Shown: one piece after another, positions 8,322 to 17,167 of the stretch
How positions within the stretch are numbered: the stretch's first letter is position 1
Layout: every line of letters begins with the position of its first letter
Assembly: GCF_900078335.1 (NCBI RefSeq)
Contig: NZ_FKBR01000031.1
Coordinates: forward strand, 55,441-98,144
Length of the DNA: 42,704 bases
DNA from: Bordetella trematum
GTDB lineage: Bacteria > Pseudomonadota > Gammaproteobacteria > Burkholderiales > Burkholderiaceae_B
Direction of reading: 5' to 3'
The notes under the pieces: model-generated
What the model saw: only the letters and a program-made list of their open reading frames with translations
What the model was told of the DNA's origin: nothing
The model's database searches: none
Program-made: the position numbers and the translations under genes

Positions 8322-9581
8322 TCAGGCGGCCGGCGCCTGATCCAGACCAAAGGCCTTGTGCAGCGCACGCACGGCCAGTTCCATGTACTTGTCGTCGATG
8401 ACCACCGAGGTCTTGATCTCGCTGGTGCTGATCATCTGGATGTTGATGCCCTCTTGCGAAAGCGTCTGGAACATCAGGCTGGCCACACCGACGTGCGAAC
8501 GCATGCCGATGCCGACGATGGAGACCTTGGCGACCTTGTCGTCGGTCACCAGCTCGCGGGCGTTGACGGCCGGCACCACGTCGCGCTTGAGCAGCTCGAC
8601 CGTGCGGGCCAGATCATTGCGATTGACCGTGAACGAGAAATCGGTCGTGCCTGCCACCGACTGGTTCTGCACGATCATGTCGACATCGATATTGGCGGCG
8701 GCGACCGGCCCCAGGATGGAGTAGGCCACTCCAGGGGTGTCCGGCACGGCCAGCAGGGTGATTTTGGCTTCGTCGCGGCTGAAGGCGATGCCGGAGACAA
8801 CGGCGGCTTCCATTTTTTCGTCTTCCTCGAAAGTAATCAGCGTGCCCGAAGCCATTTCTTCTTCGAGCGGAATAAGCGGGTCGGTCAGCGAGGACAGCAC
8901 GCGGGTGGGCACCCGGTACTTGCCGGCGAACTCGACGGAACGGATTTGCAGAACCTTGGAGCCCAGCGAGGCCATTTCGAGCATTTCCTCGAACGAGGCC
9001 ACCGGCATGCGGCGCGCTTCGGGCACCACGCGCGGATCGGTCGTGTAGATGCCGTCCACGTCGGTGAAGATCAGGCACTCATCGGCTTTCAGGGCCGCCG
9101 CCACGGCCACGGCCGAGGTGTCGGAGCCGCCCCGGCCCAGGGTGGTGATGTGACCCTCGGGATCCACGCCCTGGAAGCCGGTCACGATGACCACGCTGCC
9201 GGCATCCAGATCGGCGCGGATGCGCGTGTCGTCGATGGAGCTGATGCGCGCCTTAGTGAAGGACGAATCGGTCACGATCGGCACCTGCCAGCCGGCATAG
9301 CTGCGCGCCTTGACGCCCTGCGCCTGCAACGCAATCGCCAGCAGACCGCTGGAGGCTTGCTCGCCGGTGGCGGCGATCATGTCGAGTTCGCGGCCATTGG
9401 GCTGCGGGGTAATCTCGCGGGCCAGGCCCAGCAGGCGATTGGTTTCGCCCGACATGGCCGAGGGCACCACGACGACCTGGTGGCCGGCGGCGTGCCACTT
9501 CGCGACGCGGCGCGCCACATTCTTGATGCGCTCGATGGAGCCCATCGACGTACCGCCATACTTGTGAACGATCAGGGACAT
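8322..9581 (-). CDS. lysC: Aspartokinase
   Basis: A 419-residue aspartate kinase that phosphorylates L-aspartate, the first step to lysine, threonine, methionine and diaminopimelate. The amino-acid kinase domain covers about 1-250, with HKYGGTSMGS at the start, the aspartate-site TGEQASSG segment and GRGGSDTSA near 155. Two C-terminal ACT domains follow (about 262-340 and 345-415), including VPDTPGVAYSILGPVAAANIDVDMI and the second-domain VGIGMRSHVGVA. These suggest feedback control by lysine and/or threonine. Length matches single-function aspartokinases, with no homoserine dehydrogenase fused. It is last in the cysS-to-lysC run, separated from tilS by 78 bp, and may have its own promoter there. 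Confidence 0.97.
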   Translation of the reverse strand: MSLIVHKYGGTSMGSIERIKNVARRVAKWHAAGHQVVVVPSAMSGETNRLLGLAREITPQPNGRELDMIAATGEQASSGLLAIALQAQGVKARSYAGWQVPIVTDSSFTKARISSIDDTRIRADLDAGSVVIVTGFQGVDPEGHITTLGRGGSDTSAVAVAAALKADECLIFTDVDGIYTTDPRVVPEARRMPVASFEEMLEMASLGSKVLQIRSVEFAGKYRVPTRVLSSLTDPLIPLEEEMASGTLITFEEDEKMEAAVVSGIAFSRDEAKITLLAVPDTPGVAYSILGPVAAANIDVDMIVQNQSVAGTTDFSFTVNRNDLARTVELLKRDVVPAVNARELVTDDKVAKVSIVGIGMRSHVGVASLMFQTLSQEGINIQMISTSEIKTSVVIDDKYMELAVRALHKAFGLDQAPAA

Positions 9582-9626
9582 CTCGTACTCTGGCTTAAGG
9601 CCCGCCCAGGGCGAGCAAAGTCGGTA

Positions 9627-9655
9627 ATTCTAGCGCATGGTGATATTTTGCGCAG
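9627..9655 (-). promoter_or_regulatory. Possible lysC promoter
   Basis: On the minus strand, in the 78-bp gap after tilS, a TAGAAT hexamer (9627-9632) matches the sigma-70 -10 element at five of six positions. The -35 hexamer at standard spacing is poor. It is the best candidate for a lysC promoter, but the evidence is slight. Confidence 0.3.
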
Positions 9656-9659
9656 ATCG

Positions 9660-10697
9660 TTATGCGAGCTTGTCCACCTGGCGCATCACCGACACCCGCC
9701 CGCGTTGACAGCGGATTTCATGGCCGTCGTGCAGCAGCCGCAGGTCGCGGTCGTGGCCCAGGGCGTGCAACTGCCGCAGCTGACGCATCAGTTCCTGCAG
9801 ACGCGCCTCGGAGGGCATGCGCAGGCCCTGTCCGTGCAGCCAGTGGCGCAACACCTGGGCCTGGCGGGGCGCCGACAGGCCGCGCCAGGCTGCCAGAGAG
9901 AAGTCCTGCCCTTGCGGCCCGGGCGCAAGCGCGGCGAAATCGGCGCGCGCCACTTCGTCGAGGATGTCGGCAGCCTCGGCCATCTGGCGCGCATGACGCG
10001 CCACGATGGATTGCCAGCCCGGCCAGCGGGCCGCCAGCGCCGGCCCCAGCGCCGTTCGCACGGCGGCACGGGTATAGCGCGGGTCGGCATTGGTGGGATC
10101 GTCGACCGCCTGCCAGCCACTCACACGGGCAAACGCCTGCGCAGCGTCGCGCAATGTATCCCGCCCGATATCCAGCCAGGGCCGCAGATACACCAGCCCG
10201 TCGCGGCGGTGCTCGGCGCGCATGGCGGCCAAGCCGGCAACGCCGGCGCCGCGCAGCAGGCGCAGCAACACGGTTTCGGCCTGATCATCGCGATGGTGCG
10301 CCAGCAGGATATGCCCCACGCCGGCAGCCCCGGCCATTTGCGCCAGCGCGCCATAGCGCGCCTGACGCGCCGCCGCCTCGATGCCGCTGCCATCGGCCGG
10401 CACACTCACCCGGGCCACCTGAAACGGCAAGCCCAGCAAGGCGCAAAGCGCGCCGGCGCGCGCGCTCCAGGCATCGGCCTCGGCTTGCAGACCATGATGC
10501 ACGTGGAAAGCCCGCAGCGGCCGGTCCCGCAGCGCGAGGGCCGCAGCCAGGGCCAGCATGGCCGAGTCCGGGCCGGCGCTCAGGGCAATGCCGACCGGCG
10601 TGCCGGCAGGCACACCCGCCACGGCGGCGCGCAGCTTCGCCAGCGGCGCCTCGCCCAGCAGAGCACGGTAGGGAGAAAGATCAGGAAGGCCCGACAT
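9660..10697 (-). CDS. tilS: tRNA(Ile)-lysidine synthase
   Basis: A 345-residue protein of the TilS/MesJ family, which converts C34 of the CAU-anticodon tRNA-Ile to lysidine using ATP and lysine, so that AUA is read as Ile. The N-terminal PP-loop ATPase domain is clear, with GIALSAGPDSAMLAL at about 36-50, HVHHGLQAEAD and LLAHHRDDQAETVLLRLLRGAG. A helical substrate-binding region follows. The PP-loop is unusual: residues 40-45 read SAGPDS rather than SGGxDS, replacing the first glycine by alanine. The final C-terminal domain appears short compared with E. coli TilS (about 430 residues). It starts 18 bp after accA, so the two are likely co-transcribed. Confidence 0.93.
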   Translation of the reverse strand: MSGLPDLSPYRALLGEAPLAKLRAAVAGVPAGTPVGIALSAGPDSAMLALAAALALRDRPLRAFHVHHGLQAEADAWSARAGALCALLGLPFQVARVSVPADGSGIEAAARQARYGALAQMAGAAGVGHILLAHHRDDQAETVLLRLLRGAGVAGLAAMRAEHRRDGLVYLRPWLDIGRDTLRDAAQAFARVSGWQAVDDPTNADPRYTRAAVRTALGPALAARWPGWQSIVARHARQMAEAADILDEVARADFAALAPGPQGQDFSLAAWRGLSAPRQAQVLRHWLHGQGLRMPSEARLQELMRQLRQLHALGHDRDLRLLHDGHEIRCQRGRVSVMRQVDKLA

Positions 10698-10715
10698 GGT
10701 CAGACCCTTGCCCGC

Positions 10716-11681
10716 TCAGGCGCGCGTTTCCTGATATCGGCCGTAGGCCAGCACACGCTCCAGGCGTTGCTCGATCAGTTGCTCGGGCGTGAGACCCTGC
10801 AACTGGCGCAGCGAATCGCCCAGGGCGCGGCGCAGCAGCCGGGCCATGACGCGCGGATCGCGATGCGCGCCGCCGACCGGCTCGTTGACGATGCGGTCGA
10901 TCAGGCCAAGATCTTTCAGGCGCGGCGCCGTGATGGCCAGCGCTTCGGCTGCCTCGGGCGCCTTGTCGGCGCTGCGCCAGAGAATGGAGGCGCAGCCTTC
11001 GGGCGAAATCACCGAATAGGTGGAGTACTGCAGCATCAGCACGGCATTGCCCACGGCGATCGCAAGCGCGCCGCCCGAGCCGCCCTCGCCGATCACGGTC
11101 ACGATGACCGGCACCTTGAGCTCGGCCATGACGAACAGGTTGTGGCCGATGGCTTCCGACTGCCCGCGCTCTTCGGCACCGACGCCGGGATAGGCGCCCG
11201 GGGTGTCGATGAAGGTGAAGATGGGCATTCTGAACTTTTCGGCCAGGCGCATCAGGCGCAAGGCCTTGCGATAGCCCTCGGGGCGCGGCATGCCGAAATT
11301 GCGTGCGGCACGCTCTTTGGTGTCACGCCCCTTCTGGTGGCCGATGACCATGCAGGGCGTGCCGTTAAAGCGCGCCAGGCCGCCCACGATGGAGAGGTCG
11401 TCGGCATACATGCGGTCGCCGTGCAGCTCGTGGAAATCGGTGAAGATCTCACGCACGTAATCCAGCGTGTAGGGGCGCTGCGGGTGCCGCGCCACCAGGG
11501 CAGTCTGCCAGGGCGACAGCTTGCCGTAAATTTCCTTGGCGAGACTTTGGCTCTTCTGCTGCAGACGCCCGATCTCATCGGAAATGTCCACTGCAGAATC
11601 GGCCTGCACATAGCGCAGCTGCTCGATCTTGTTCTCAAGCTCGGCGAGCGGTTGTTCGAATTCCAGGAATGTATTGCGCAT
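10716..11681 (-). CDS. accA: Acetyl-CoA carboxylase carboxyltransferase subunit alpha
   Basis: A 321-residue AccA. With AccD it transfers the carboxyl group from carboxybiotin to acetyl-CoA to make malonyl-CoA for fatty acid synthesis. The coiled N-terminal segment [19 protein letters not shown] and the carboxyltransferase core are complete. Recognisable parts are [58 protein letters not shown] and [10 protein letters not shown]. Length is the family norm. accB, accC and accD are not in the window. It lies between the DNA glycosylase gene and tilS in the same strand run. Confidence 0.98.
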   Translation of the reverse strand: MRNTFLEFEQPLAELENKIEQLRYVQADSAVDISDEIGRLQQKSQSLAKEIYGKLSPWQTALVARHPQRPYTLDYVREIFTDFHELHGDRMYADDLSIVGGLARFNGTPCMVIGHQKGRDTKERAARNFGMPRPEGYRKALRLMRLAEKFRMPIFTFIDTPGAYPGVGAEERGQSEAIGHNLFVMAELKVPVIVTVIGEGGSGGALAIAVGNAVLMLQYSTYSVISPEGCASILWRSADKAPEAAEALAITAPRLKDLGLIDRIVNEPVGGAHRDPRVMARLLRRALGDSLRQLQGLTPEQLIEQRLERVLAYGRYQETRA

Positions 11682-11714
11682 GAGGTGTGGTTCCGTCGAA
11701 GGGCGCTGGCGGGA

Positions 11715-12359
11715 TCAGTACTGGACCGGAGTCGGTTCCAGGCTGCGCCACAAATACCAGGTCGCCACGGTACGCCAGGGCTGCCAGGCCAACGAAACCT
11801 CTCGGGCTTCGAAGCGCGATACCGGCTCGCCGCTGAAGTAGTGTAACGAGATTGCCTTGAGCAGCCCAAGATCGTCCAAGGGCAGGACGTCCGGCCGCTG
11901 CAAGTTGAAAATCAGGAACATCTCGGCCGTCCAGCGGCCGATGCCCCGAATGGCGACCAGTTCGGAGATGACCGCTTCGTCGTCCATGGAGGCCCAGCGC
12001 TCGGGGTGCACCTTGCGCTGGCCAAAATGATCTGCAAGATCCTGCACGTATTCGGCCTTGCGTTGCGACAGCCCGGCCTCGCGCAGCCCGGCCACGCCGG
12101 CGCGCAGCACAGTAGCTGGCGTGGGGCGTTTGCCGGCCACCTCCAGCAGGCGCGTCCAGAGGGCATCGGCCGCCTTGGTGGAGATCTGCTGCCCGACGAT
12201 GGCGCGCGCCAGCGTCACGAACGGCGAGCCGCGCGACATCAGCCAGGTATGGCTGTGCTGCGGAATGATCTTCTTGAGAATGCGGTCGCGGCGCATCAGA
12301 TGCGCCACGGCCTCTTCCCAGTAATCCGGTTTGGCAGCGTCGAGGTCAGTGCTGGACAT
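11715..12359 (-). CDS. DNA-3-methyladenine glycosylase II family protein (AlkA-like, HhH-GPD)
   Basis: A 214-residue protein if started at the ATG at 12357-12359; a GTG at 12386 would extend it into cysS. It has the HhH-GPD fold of base-excision glycosylases: PFVTLARAIVGQQISTKAADALWTRL, then the helix-hairpin-helix AIRGIGRWTAEMFLIF and the following DVLPLDDLGLLKA, whose aspartate matches the AlkA catalytic Asp. It lacks the N-terminal beta domain of E. coli AlkA, as do many short bacterial members. It should remove alkylated purines such as 3-methyladenine from DNA. It lies 11 bp downstream of cysS and is probably in one transcript with cysS and accA. Confidence 0.88.
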   Translation of the reverse strand: MSSTDLDAAKPDYWEEAVAHLMRRDRILKKIIPQHSHTWLMSRGSPFVTLARAIVGQQISTKAADALWTRLLEVAGKRPTPATVLRAGVAGLREAGLSQRKAEYVQDLADHFGQRKVHPERWASMDDEAVISELVAIRGIGRWTAEMFLIFNLQRPDVLPLDDLGLLKAISLHYFSGEPVSRFEAREVSLAWQPWRTVATWYLWRSLEPTPVQY

Positions 12360-12370
12360 GGCCGTCGATC

Positions 12371-13828
12371 TCAGGCGCGACGCCACTGCGTCAGGCCGCC
12401 CGGTTTGTCATCGAGCTCGATGCCGGCGGCGCGCAGTTCGGCCCGGATGGCGTCGGCGCGTGCGAAGTCACGCGCCTGCTTGGCCTGGCCACGCTCGGCA
12501 ACCAGCGCCTCGATACGTGCGGCATCCAGCTGGCCCGCGGGCGCGCCCTGTTCCATCGCCGCGGCCGAATAGCGCGTGGGCGACTGGAAATACGCCACAG
12601 GATCGAGTTGCAGCAGGCCCAGCACGCCCCCCAGGGCGCGCAACTGGCCGGCGGCGCGCGCATCGCGATCGCGGTTGGCCTGCGTGGCCAGTTCGAACAG
12701 GGCGGCCACGGCGCCGGAGCTGTTGAAATCGTCGTCCATCGCGGCCTTGAAGGCCTGCGCCTGCGGCTCCTGCCAATCGATGCCGGCCTGATCGGGAGCC
12801 ACGTTCTGCAGCGCCTGATACAGGCGATCAAGCGCGTTCTGGGCGTCCACCAGGTTGTCGGGGGTGTAGTTCTGCGGGCTGCGGTAGTGATTGCGCACGA
12901 TGAAAAAGCGCAGCATTTCCGCTTCGCGCGGATTGACCGCATAGACCGCTTCGTTCTCGGCGGCTTCGCCCTGCGCGATGGTCTGGCGGATGGTGCGGAA
13001 GTTGCCCAACGACTTGGACATCTTCTCGGCATCGACCATCAACGGGCCGCAATGCATCCAGACATTGGCCAGATTGCCGCCGAACGCCCCTTCGGTCTGG
13101 GCGATCTCGTTCTCGTGATGCGGGAATTTCAGGTCCGGGCCGCCGCCATGGATATCCAGCGGCAGGTCCAGCAGGGCCTTGCTCATGGCCGAGCACTCGA
13201 TGTGCCAGCCGGGGCGGCCGAAACCATAGGGAGACTGCCACTTGGTTTCAGGCGGTTCTTCTTCCTTGGCCGATTTCCAGAGCACGAAATCGAGCGGGTC
13301 GCGCTTGGCGGTATCCACGGCCACGCGCTCGCCGGCGCGCAGATCGTCGAGCGACTTGCCCGACAGCTTGCCGTAGCCGGCGAACCCGCGCACGGAGAAG
13401 TTCACGTCGCCATCATCGGCCTGATAGGCCAGCCCGTTATCGCGCAGCCGGCCGATGATGTCCAGCATCTCGCCCACATATTGCGTGGCGCGCGGCTCGT
13501 GATCGGGCCGCGCCACGCCCAGGGCGCGCTCGTCGGCGTGCATGGCGTCGATGAAGAACTCGGTGACTTCGTGCATGCGCCGCCCGGTCTGCACCGCGCG
13601 GCGGATGATCTTGTCGTCGATGTCGGTGATATTGCGAACGTAGTTCACGGCATAGCCGCTGGCCCGCAGCCAACGCTGAACCACGTCAAAGGACACCAGC
13701 ATCCGGGCATGGCCCAGGTGGCAGTAGTCATAGACGGTCATGCCACACACGTACATGCGCACCTCGCCGGCATGGACCGGTTTGAAGGCTTCTTTGGTAC
13801 GCGACAGTGTGTTGTAGATGTGCAGCAT
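12371..13828 (-). CDS. cysS: Cysteinyl-tRNA synthetase
   Basis: A 485-residue class I synthetase that charges tRNA-Cys. The HIGH motif is present as HLGH at 37-40, preceded by the zinc-ligand Cys of YVCGMTVYD (C28). Further zinc-site elements are WHIECSAM and the [14 protein letters not shown] segment. The KMSKS loop is intact in [10 protein letters not shown]. The C-terminal helical anticodon-binding region and a short basic tail follow. I chose the ATG at 13826-13828, which gives the conserved [10 protein letters not shown] start; a TTG five codons upstream is also open. It heads the minus-strand run and is divergent from the TPR-cyclophilin-lpxH group. Confidence 0.97.
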   Translation of the reverse strand: MLHIYNTLSRTKEAFKPVHAGEVRMYVCGMTVYDYCHLGHARMLVSFDVVQRWLRASGYAVNYVRNITDIDDKIIRRAVQTGRRMHEVTEFFIDAMHADERALGVARPDHEPRATQYVGEMLDIIGRLRDNGLAYQADDGDVNFSVRGFAGYGKLSGKSLDDLRAGERVAVDTAKRDPLDFVLWKSAKEEEPPETKWQSPYGFGRPGWHIECSAMSKALLDLPLDIHGGGPDLKFPHHENEIAQTEGAFGGNLANVWMHCGPLMVDAEKMSKSLGNFRTIRQTIAQGEAAENEAVYAVNPREAEMLRFFIVRNHYRSPQNYTPDNLVDAQNALDRLYQALQNVAPDQAGIDWQEPQAQAFKAAMDDDFNSSGAVAALFELATQANRDRDARAAGQLRALGGVLGLLQLDPVAYFQSPTRYSAAAMEQGAPAGQLDAARIEALVAERGQAKQARDFARADAIRAELRAAGIELDDKPGGLTQWRRA

Positions 13829-14077
13829 GGCGCTCGTCGGCAAGTATCAGAACGTCGTTGGGGGAAATGCCGCCCGGATGGCGGCTGCGGTGAATTGCGG
13901 CACCTGCGGACAGCGCGGAAACTCCCGCGACGCGCCCCGCTGCGCCCCTGATTGCACCGGTCTGCCACCTTCTGGCGGGCCATTGCCTCAACCAGAGCTA
14001 AAATGGCGATCGTAAAGTATAGCAAGCGGCCTGCCTCTGCGCTTTTCTGCCGCTTGCCCGCCAATGGACTACGCCCT

Positions 14078-14767
14078 GTGATTACCCCGTCGTTTCTCCG
14101 TTTCGCCGCGCGGACGCTGGCCTTGTGCACAGCCCTGGCCGCCCCTGCCGCCCTGGCGCAATCCATGGCCGGCGGCATCCCCCTGCGGGACGGCCCGCCG
14201 GCCACGACCACCCTGGACGAGCCCCCGCCCGAAGGCGGCTGGGACAGCCTGGCCCGTCTGCTCGAGGCGGCCAAGCCCGGCGTGGACACGCGCCTGGCCC
14301 CATCTCCGTCGCAGATCACCGACCACATCGAGCGCCTGATCAACAGCGGGCGCTACGAAGAGGCGCTCAAGCTCATCGATGCCCGCACCCAGGCCTCGCG
14401 CAATCTGCCGGGCACCGATGTGCAACTCATGTTCCAGCATGCCCGTGTGCTGGGCGCGCTGGGGCGCGACCAGGAAGCCGAAGCCATCTACACCGAGATG
14501 ACCACCCGCTTCCCAGAACTGCCCGAACCCTGGAACAATCTGGGTGCGCTGTACGCCTCGCGTGGCGAGCTGGATCGCGCCCAGGATGCGCTTAACATGG
14601 CGCTGCGGGTCAATCCGAATTATCCGGCTGCGCGCGCCAACCTGGGCGACCTGCAGCTCATGATCGCCCTGCGCACCTATCGGCAGGAAGCCGAGCGCGG
14701 CGTGCCCGGGATGAAAGAAAAAGCCCAGGATCTCGAAAAGCTACTGAAGGATAAATCGCACTCATGA
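14078..14767 (+). CDS. Periplasmic tetratricopeptide repeat protein
   Basis: A protein of about 229 residues if started at the GTG at 14078, which places a normal signal peptide ([22 protein letters not shown], cut before QS) at the N-terminus. An ATG at 14003 is the alternative and would add 25 basic residues. After a Pro-rich segment come at least two to three TPR-type helical pairs ([33 protein letters not shown] and [46 protein letters not shown]) and a charged C-terminal helix. TPRs usually mediate protein binding, and no enzyme motif is seen. The stop overlaps the next start by ATGA, coupling it to the cyclophilin. Function is not known. Confidence 0.78.
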   Translation: MITPSFLRFAARTLALCTALAAPAALAQSMAGGIPLRDGPPATTTLDEPPPEGGWDSLARLLEAAKPGVDTRLAPSPSQITDHIERLINSGRYEEALKLIDARTQASRNLPGTDVQLMFQHARVLGALGRDQEAEAIYTEMTTRFPELPEPWNNLGALYASRGELDRAQDALNMALRVNPNYPAARANLGDLQLMIALRTYRQEAERGVPGMKEKAQDLEKLLKDKSHS

Positions 14768-15402
14768 CCGCTTATGATTCGCGCATCAAACCGCTGGGCC
14801 GCTGGGCCGGCGCTTTTCTGCTGGCCGCGCTGCTGCCCCTGAGCGCAGGCGCCCAGACGTCCCCCACCCCCTCTCTTTCAGAAGGCACTACTTCCATGAG
14901 CAATCCTCGCGTCAAGCTGCATACCAACCAAGGCGACATGGTCATCACGCTGGATGCCGAAAAAGCCCCCAAGACGTCCGCCAACTTCCTGCAATACGTC
15001 AAGGACGGCTTCTATGACGGCACGGTCTTTCACCGCGTGATCGACGGCTTCATGGTGCAGGGCGGCGGCTTCGAGCCCGGCCTGAAGCAAAAACCCACCC
15101 GCGAGCCGATCGACAACGAAGCCGACAACGGCCTGAAGAACAACAAGTACACCCTGGCCATGGCCCGCACCAGCGACCCGCATTCGGCCACGGCGCAGTT
15201 CTTCATCAACGTCGCCAACAACGACTTCCTGAACTTCACCGCGCCCACCCCGCAAGGCTGGGGCTATGCCGTGTTCGGCACCGTGACCGAAGGCACCGAT
15301 GTGGTCGACAAGATCAAGGGCGTGAAGACCGGCAACAACGGCTTCCACCAGAACGTGCCCAAGGAAGACGTGATCATCGAGAAGGCCGAAATCCTTGAAT
15401 AA
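14764..15402 (+). CDS. ppiB: Cyclophilin-type peptidyl-prolyl isomerase, possible dual start
   Basis: A 212-residue ORF whose last 168 residues are a complete bacterial cyclophilin ([47 protein letters not shown]). It catalyses cis-trans isomerisation of Xaa-Pro bonds. The first 31 residues look like a signal peptide ([19 protein letters not shown]), implying a periplasmic form. At 14896 an internal ATG opens MSNPRVKLH, the usual N-terminus of cytoplasmic PpiB, with AGAAGG ten bases before it. So the ORF may give both exported and cytoplasmic enzymes, or be a fusion of a PpiA signal region to ppiB. It starts within the TPR stop and its own stop overlaps lpxH by 8 bases. Confidence 0.9.
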   Translation: MTAYDSRIKPLGRWAGAFLLAALLPLSAGAQTSPTPSLSEGTTSMSNPRVKLHTNQGDMVITLDAEKAPKTSANFLQYVKDGFYDGTVFHRVIDGFMVQGGGFEPGLKQKPTREPIDNEADNGLKNNKYTLAMARTSDPHSATAQFFINVANNDFLNFTAPTPQGWGYAVFGTVTEGTDVVDKIKGVKTGNNGFHQNVPKEDVIIEKAEILE

Positions 15403-16174
15403 CATCGAGACGATCGCGCTGCCGGGCACGCTCTGGCTGGCTTCCGATGTGCATCTCGGGCCGGCCACGCCGGCCACCGCCGAAGCCTTCACGGGCTTTC
15501 TGGAGGCGGCGGCCGCCGAGGCCGACGCCCTGCTGCTGCCAGGCGACATCTTCGACGCCTGGATCGGCGACGATGTCATCCGCGCCGCGCCGCCCTGGCT
15601 TGCCCAGGCGCTGCAGGCGCTCAAGGCCACCGCAGCGCGCATCCCGGTGTATCTGGGCCGCGGCAACCGCGACTTCCTGATGGGCCGGGAGCTGGCCGAC
15701 GCCCTGGGCGCACGCCTGCTGCCCGACCAGGCTCTGCTGCAGACCGATGGCGGCATGGTGCTGCTCAGCCACGGCGACGAATACTGTACGGACGATGCAG
15801 CCTACCAGCAGTTTCGCGCCATGGTGCGCGACCCGCGCTGGCAGACGCAGTTTCTCTCCATGAGCATTCCCGAACGCCTGCAGATGGCCCAGCAGGCGCG
15901 CGGCGAAAGCATGGCGGCCAATCAGGCCAAGACCATGGAAATCATGGATGTGAACGCCCAGGCCATCGAGACGGCCCTGCGCGACAGCGGCGTGGCCCTG
16001 ATGATTCACGGCCATACCCATCGCCCGCAACGCCACGTGCTGAGCGTGGACGGCCGCAAGTGCGAACGCTGGGTCCTGCCCGACTGGGATTGCGACCATG
16101 GCGCCACGCGCGGCGGCTGGCTGGTCATCGACGCCGACGGCCCCCAGATGTACGACCTGGACGACGCCGAGTAA
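15395..16174 (+). CDS. lpxH: UDP-2,3-diacylglucosamine diphosphatase
   Basis: A 259-residue LpxH, the calcineurin-like hydrolase that cleaves UDP-2,3-diacylglucosamine to lipid X and UMP in lipid A synthesis, acting at the inner face of the inner membrane. All metal-binding motifs are present: SDVHLG (D18, H20), GDIFDAW (D51), GRGNRDF (N91), LSHGDE (H126) and MIHGHTHRP (H205, H207, H209). The reading frame opens at a TTG at 15395 that overlaps the cyclophilin stop by 8 bases, with a purine-rich GAGAAGG upstream. No ATG lies close in frame, so a rare start with translational coupling is likely. A strong terminator follows. Confidence 0.95.
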   Translation: MNNIETIALPGTLWLASDVHLGPATPATAEAFTGFLEAAAAEADALLLPGDIFDAWIGDDVIRAAPPWLAQALQALKATAARIPVYLGRGNRDFLMGRELADALGARLLPDQALLQTDGGMVLLSHGDEYCTDDAAYQQFRAMVRDPRWQTQFLSMSIPERLQMAQQARGESMAANQAKTMEIMDVNAQAIETALRDSGVALMIHGHTHRPQRHVLSVDGRKCERWVLPDWDCDHGATRGGWLVIDADGPQMYDLDDAE

Positions 16175-16193
16175 GGCACGCGCCCCGCTAGAA

Positions 16194-16226
16194 AAACGAC
16201 CGCCCCTCAGGGCGGTCGTTTCGTTT
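16194..16226 (+). terminator. Intrinsic terminator after lpxH
   Basis: AAACGACCGCCC pairs perfectly with GGGCGGTCGTTT over a 4-base CTCA loop, followed by a T-rich tail. A-rich sequence on the other side lets it also serve the converging uppP gene. Confidence 0.88.
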
Positions 16227-16257
16227 GGGCCGGCGTCAGGCCGGCCAAGAGGTGGCG

Positions 16258-17124
16258 TCAGGCCCGCATCATCAGCCAGCCTCCCACCACCAGGCCCAGC
16301 GCGATGCGGTACCAGGCAAAGCCGCGATAGGTATGGTTGGCCACGAAGCGCAGCACGGCGCGCACCACCACCAGGGCGCTCAGGAAGGCCGCCACGAAAC
16401 CTACCGCGATGCCGGAGAGGTCATGGCTGGAAAGCAGGCTGGCATTGCGATACATGTCGTAGACGGCCGCGCCCAGCATGGTCGGCATGGCCAGGAAGAA
16501 CGAGAACTCGGTGGCCGTCTTGCGCTGGATCCCGGCGATCATGCCGCCGATGATGGTCGCGCCGGAACGGGACGTGCCCGGCACCATCGCCAGGCATTGG
16601 GCCACGCCCACGCCCAGCGCCTGCTTCCAGCTGATGTCCTCCAGCCGCCGCGCCGTGGCGCGCTCTTCGGAGGCGGTGTCGTCAGCCGCCCCGGGCAGAT
16701 CGCCCGGGGTCTTGGGCGCACGACGCTCGACCCACAGCATGATGAGGCCGCCCACCACCAGCATCACTGCCACCACCGCCGGGTGATAGAACACCTGCTT
16801 GATGTGCTTGATGAAGATCGCCCCGATCACCGCCGCAGGCAAAAAGGCCAGCAGCAGGTTGCGCGTGAACAGCACCTCCTGGCGATCGCCGGTCAGCGTG
16901 CCACGGATCAGCTGCCACAAACGGGCGCGGAAGATCCACATCACGGCCAGGATGGAGCCGAGCTGGATCACGACTTCAAACACCTTGCCCGTGCCGGAAT
17001 CGAATTCGATCCAGTCGCCGAACAGAATGAGGTGGCCCGTGCTCGACACGGGGATGAACTCCGTCAGGCCTTCGAGGATGCCCAGGAGAAATGCTTTGAG
17101 GAGGTAGATATGGCTGTCGGTCAC
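16258..17124 (-). CDS. uppP: Undecaprenyl-diphosphatase
   Basis: A 288-residue integral membrane protein of the UppP/BacA family, which dephosphorylates undecaprenyl diphosphate to recycle the lipid carrier for peptidoglycan and other envelope polymers. Both family motifs are intact: EGLTEFIPVSSTGHL near residues 18-32 and MVPGTSRSGATIIGG in the second half. About eight membrane helices are predicted by eye. The central loop (TPGDLPGAADDTASEERATARR) is longer than in E. coli. The ORF starts at a GTG at 17122-17124 that gives the standard N-terminus; its ribosome site is weak. It lies 43 bp downstream of the TerC/CorC gene and may share its transcript. Confidence 0.96.
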   Translation of the reverse strand: MTDSHIYLLKAFLLGILEGLTEFIPVSSTGHLILFGDWIEFDSGTGKVFEVVIQLGSILAVMWIFRARLWQLIRGTLTGDRQEVLFTRNLLLAFLPAAVIGAIFIKHIKQVFYHPAVVAVMLVVGGLIMLWVERRAPKTPGDLPGAADDTASEERATARRLEDISWKQALGVGVAQCLAMVPGTSRSGATIIGGMIAGIQRKTATEFSFFLAMPTMLGAAVYDMYRNASLLSSHDLSGIAVGFVAAFLSALVVVRAVLRFVANHTYRGFAWYRIALGLVVGGWLMMRA

Positions 17125-17167
17125 GGTGCAATGCAGAGATAAAGGTCAGAGGAAGGCCGCGCCCGGA

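Noticed and set aside
8358-11846. A 1162-residue plus-strand frame across lysC, tilS and accA
   Set aside because: It spans three well-supported minus-strand genes and has low-complexity His/Gly/Gln composition, so it is a shadow of their codon bias.
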